Of a stretch of 10,695 nucleotides of DNA, positions 8,987-10,695 are shown in pieces. Location of the stretch: the NCBI GenBank assembly GCA_051000715.1, contig JBPCOB010000097.1, forward strand, positions 1-10,695, read 5' to 3'. Source of the DNA: JBPCOB01 sp051000715. GTDB taxonomy: Bacteria; Actinomycetota; Actinomycetes; JALYNC01. The notes under the pieces are model-generated. The model ran no database searches. It saw nothing but the letters and a program-made list of their open reading frames with translations, and was not told the origin of the DNA. A program made the translations under genes and the position numbers. Within the stretch, counting starts at the first letter, position 1. The number at the start of each line of letters is the position of its first letter.

Positions 8987-8995
8987 CGCGCAGTC

Positions 8996-10582
8996 GTGAC
9001 CGGAACCGCGCTCACGGTCATCGGCATCCTGGCGCTGGCGGCGTTGGTAACACTGATCGTCCTGCTGGGTCGACGGTCTCGAGCACCCGCCGGTCACCTC
9101 TCCGGCGAGCAGGTGCGCATCGACGCCGAGGCACACGCGTTCCAACTGCGCCAAGAGGCGACGAACGACGCCGAACGGACCCGGCGGGAATCCGAACGAG
9201 CCGCCAGTGCCGCGGCGGCCGAGAGCCGGCGTGTGGCCCAGGAAGAACTGGCCGCGGTCAAAACCGAGGCCCGCGACCTGCGTACCGACCTCGAGCGCCG
9301 CGAGCACCGGCTGGCCGATCGAGAGGAGCGCCTGGACGCCGAGAGCCGACGGGTCGAGACGCGCGATCGGGAGCTCGACGCCGTCGGGGCCGCCATCGAG
9401 CAGAAGCGGGCCGAGCTCGCCGACGTCGAAGCGGAACGGGGCCGGATCCTTGAGCGCACCGCTGGACTGACTGCAGCGGACGCCAAGGCGGAGCTGGTCA
9501 AGGCGATGGAGCAGCAGGCCAAGCGCGAAGCCGTGGTAATCGTTCGCAACATCGAGGCTGAGGCGAAGGAAACCGGCGAGGAACGTGCACGCAGGATCGT
9601 CACGCTGGCCATCCAGCGAGTGGCCAGCGAGCAGACCGCCGAGTCGGTGGTCGCGGTGCTGCACCTGCCGAGCGATGAGATGAAGGGCCGCATCATCGGC
9701 CGCGAAGGGCGCAACATCCGCGCGTTCGAGTCGACGACCGGCGTCAATCTGATCATCGACGACACCCCCGAGGCGGTCTTGCTCTCCTGCTTCGACCCGG
9801 TACGTCGCGAGACCGCCCGGATCACGCTGGAGAAGTTGGTCCTGGACGGACGCATCCATCCGCACCGCATCGAGGAGGTGCACGAGCGCAGCAAGGCAGA
9901 GGTTGACGCGCTGTGCGTGCGGGCCGGCGAGGACGCGCTGGTCCAGGTCGGGCTGACCGACATGCACCCCGACCTCATCGAGTTACTGGGCCGGCTGCGG
10001 TACCGGACGTCGTACGGCCAGAACGTTCTCAAGCACCTGGTCGAGTCGGCCCACCTTGCCGGGATGATGGCCGCCGAGCTCCGGCTCGACCGGATGCTGC
10101 TCAAGAGGTGCGCGCTGCTGCACGACATTGGCAAGGCACTGACCCACGAGGTCGAGGGCAGCCACGCTCTCGTAGGCGCCGAGATCGCCCGCAAGTACGG
10201 CGAGCCGGAAGATGTGGTGCACGCGATCGAGGCCCACCACAACGAGGTCGAGGTCGGCACCGTTGAAGCCGTGCTCACCCAAGCGGCCGACGCGATCAGC
10301 GGTGGACGCCCGGGTGCCCGCCGGGAGAGCCTCGAGCACTACGTGAAGCGGCTGGAGCGGATCGAGCAGATCGCCAGCGCACACGAGGGCGTAGAGAAGG
10401 TCTTTGCGATGCAGGCCGGGCGCGAGGTACGGGTCATGGTGTTGCCGGACCGGGTCGACGACATCGGCGCCCAGGTGATCGCCCGGGATATCGCCAAGCA
10501 GATCGAGGAGGAGCTGACCTACCCGGGCCAGATACGGATCACCGTCGTGCGGGAGTCGCGGGCCATCGAGGTCGCCCGCTGA
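8996..10582 (+). CDS. rny: Ribonuclease Y
   Basis: A 528-aa membrane-anchored endoribonuclease that in Bacillus starts mRNA decay, preferring 5'-monophosphate substrates. From the GTG at 8996: a transmembrane helix at about 4-24, then RR-S-R positive residues, a long Glu/Arg/Ala-rich coiled coil (about 37-185), a KH RNA-binding domain with GRIIGREGRNIR (231-242), and an HD domain with an upstream His (353) and metal-binding HDIGKA (His376-Asp377), followed by EGSH and EAHH. Length fits the usual roughly 520 aa. The frame could also start at GTG 8954, adding 14 residues (SRHALSRRRERAV), but the strong ribosome-binding site favours 8996. Placement after recA-recX is a common actinobacterial order. 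One rare TTA Leu codon occurs at 9983-9985. Function is inferred from domain order. Confidence 0.93.
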   Translation: MTGTALTVIGILALAALVTLIVLLGRRSRAPAGHLSGEQVRIDAEAHAFQLRQEATNDAERTRRESERAASAAAAESRRVAQEELAAVKTEARDLRTDLERREHRLADREERLDAESRRVETRDRELDAVGAAIEQKRAELADVEAERGRILERTAGLTAADAKAELVKAMEQQAKREAVVIVRNIEAEAKETGEERARRIVTLAIQRVASEQTAESVVAVLHLPSDEMKGRIIGREGRNIRAFESTTGVNLIIDDTPEAVLLSCFDPVRRETARITLEKLVLDGRIHPHRIEEVHERSKAEVDALCVRAGEDALVQVGLTDMHPDLIELLGRLRYRTSYGQNVLKHLVESAHLAGMMAAELRLDRMLLKRCALLHDIGKALTHEVEGSHALVGAEIARKYGEPEDVVHAIEAHHNEVEVGTVEAVLTQAADAISGGRPGARRESLEHYVKRLERIEQIASAHEGVEKVFAMQAGREVRVMVLPDRVDDIGAQVIARDIAKQIEEELTYPGQIRITVVRESRAIEVAR

Positions 10583-10695
10583 GCCGGCTCCGCCCGGTCG
10601 AGCGTTACGGTGCCCGGCTGACGCTCGCCGCCACCGGGCTGCTGGCACTCGCCGTACCGTTCAGCCTGCTGGCGCTTCTCGTCGCCCGAGGGTGG
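10579..10695 (+). CDS. Start of a membrane protein, possibly PAP2-family phosphatase (3' end outside window)
   Basis: An open frame of 39 codons reads RPVERYGARLTLAATG followed by a hydrophobic stretch with AVPFSLLALLVARGW, then leaves the window. A short basic segment followed by a membrane helix, with RYG and AVPF, resembles the N-terminus of actinobacterial PAP2-family phosphatases, but this rests on family resemblance only. No ATG, GTG or TTG lies nearby in this frame. A CTG at 10579 overlaps the RNase Y stop as CTGA and has GAGG (10568-10571) 7 nt upstream, so either a rare CTG start or a start beyond the window edge is possible. The other two frames show no plausible gene. Confidence 0.4.
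   Translation, partial: MSRLRPVERYGARLTLAATGLLALAVPFSLLALLVARGW

Larger units (their letters stand above)
8660..8995. other. Intergenic region between recX and the RNase Y gene
   Basis: A 336-bp stretch with no convincing gene on either strand. It is less G+C-rich than the flanking genes in places. It contains two hairpin-forming sequences, listed separately, and the Shine-Dalgarno of the RNase Y gene at 8979-8986. No clear -10/-35 pair, tRNA or CRISPR-like repeat was seen. A gap this size in an otherwise tight gene cluster suggests a terminator plus promoter, or a small RNA or long leader for the RNase Y gene. Confidence 0.6.

Noticed and set aside
8954..8995. Upstream GTG start for the RNase Y gene
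   Set aside because: It has no ribosome-binding site and adds a basic segment before the membrane anchor; GTG 8996 has a strong GGAGGGAG.
8948..10278. Minus-strand frames antisense to the RNase Y gene
   Set aside because: They mirror the coiled-coil and HD codons and have no recognisable domain or ribosome-binding site.

Overview
The window is G+C-rich DNA with GTG starts and Shine-Dalgarno sites typical of an actinomycete. Gene order (lhr, DUF3046, recA, recX, RNase Y gene) and the two damage-responsive control sites before recA point to a high-GC actinobacterium outside Mycobacterium. I cannot name the genus from sequence alone.

Left part (1-5361, minus strand): a nearly complete lhr gene for a large SF2 DNA-repair helicase runs off the left edge only a few codons before its expected end. 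Upstream of it, on the same strand, is a secreted protein of 239 aa built from two almost identical PepSY-like domains (60 of 68 residues identical). The divergent region 5362-5632 holds a 22-bp-spaced direct repeat and two short palindromes.

Right part (5633-10695, plus strand): a small DUF3046 gene, then recA behind two predicted damage-inducible promoters: a LexA-type SOS box promoter, and closer to the gene a RecA-NDp/PafBC-type promoter (TGTC-N12-TAACGT). recA is interrupted by a 367-residue in-frame intein, placed in DNA-binding loop L2 at the position used by the Mycobacterium leprae RecA intein. Its splicing residues and both acidic residues of a LAGLIDADG (DOD) homing endonuclease are intact. 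Removing it leaves a normal 349-aa RecA. The other known actinobacterial RecA intein site (the M. tuberculosis one) is present but empty and keeps its +1 cysteine. recX follows 4 bp after recA, then a 336-bp gap with two hairpins, then an RNase Y gene (membrane anchor, coiled coil, KH, HD). A hydrophobic reading frame, perhaps a PAP2-type membrane phosphatase, overlaps its stop and leaves the window.

Together this is a recombination and repair neighbourhood: RecA (strand exchange, SOS co-protease), RecX (its modulator) and Lhr (repair helicase). The most notable element is the intein, which makes active RecA depend on protein splicing as well as on two damage-sensing promoters.
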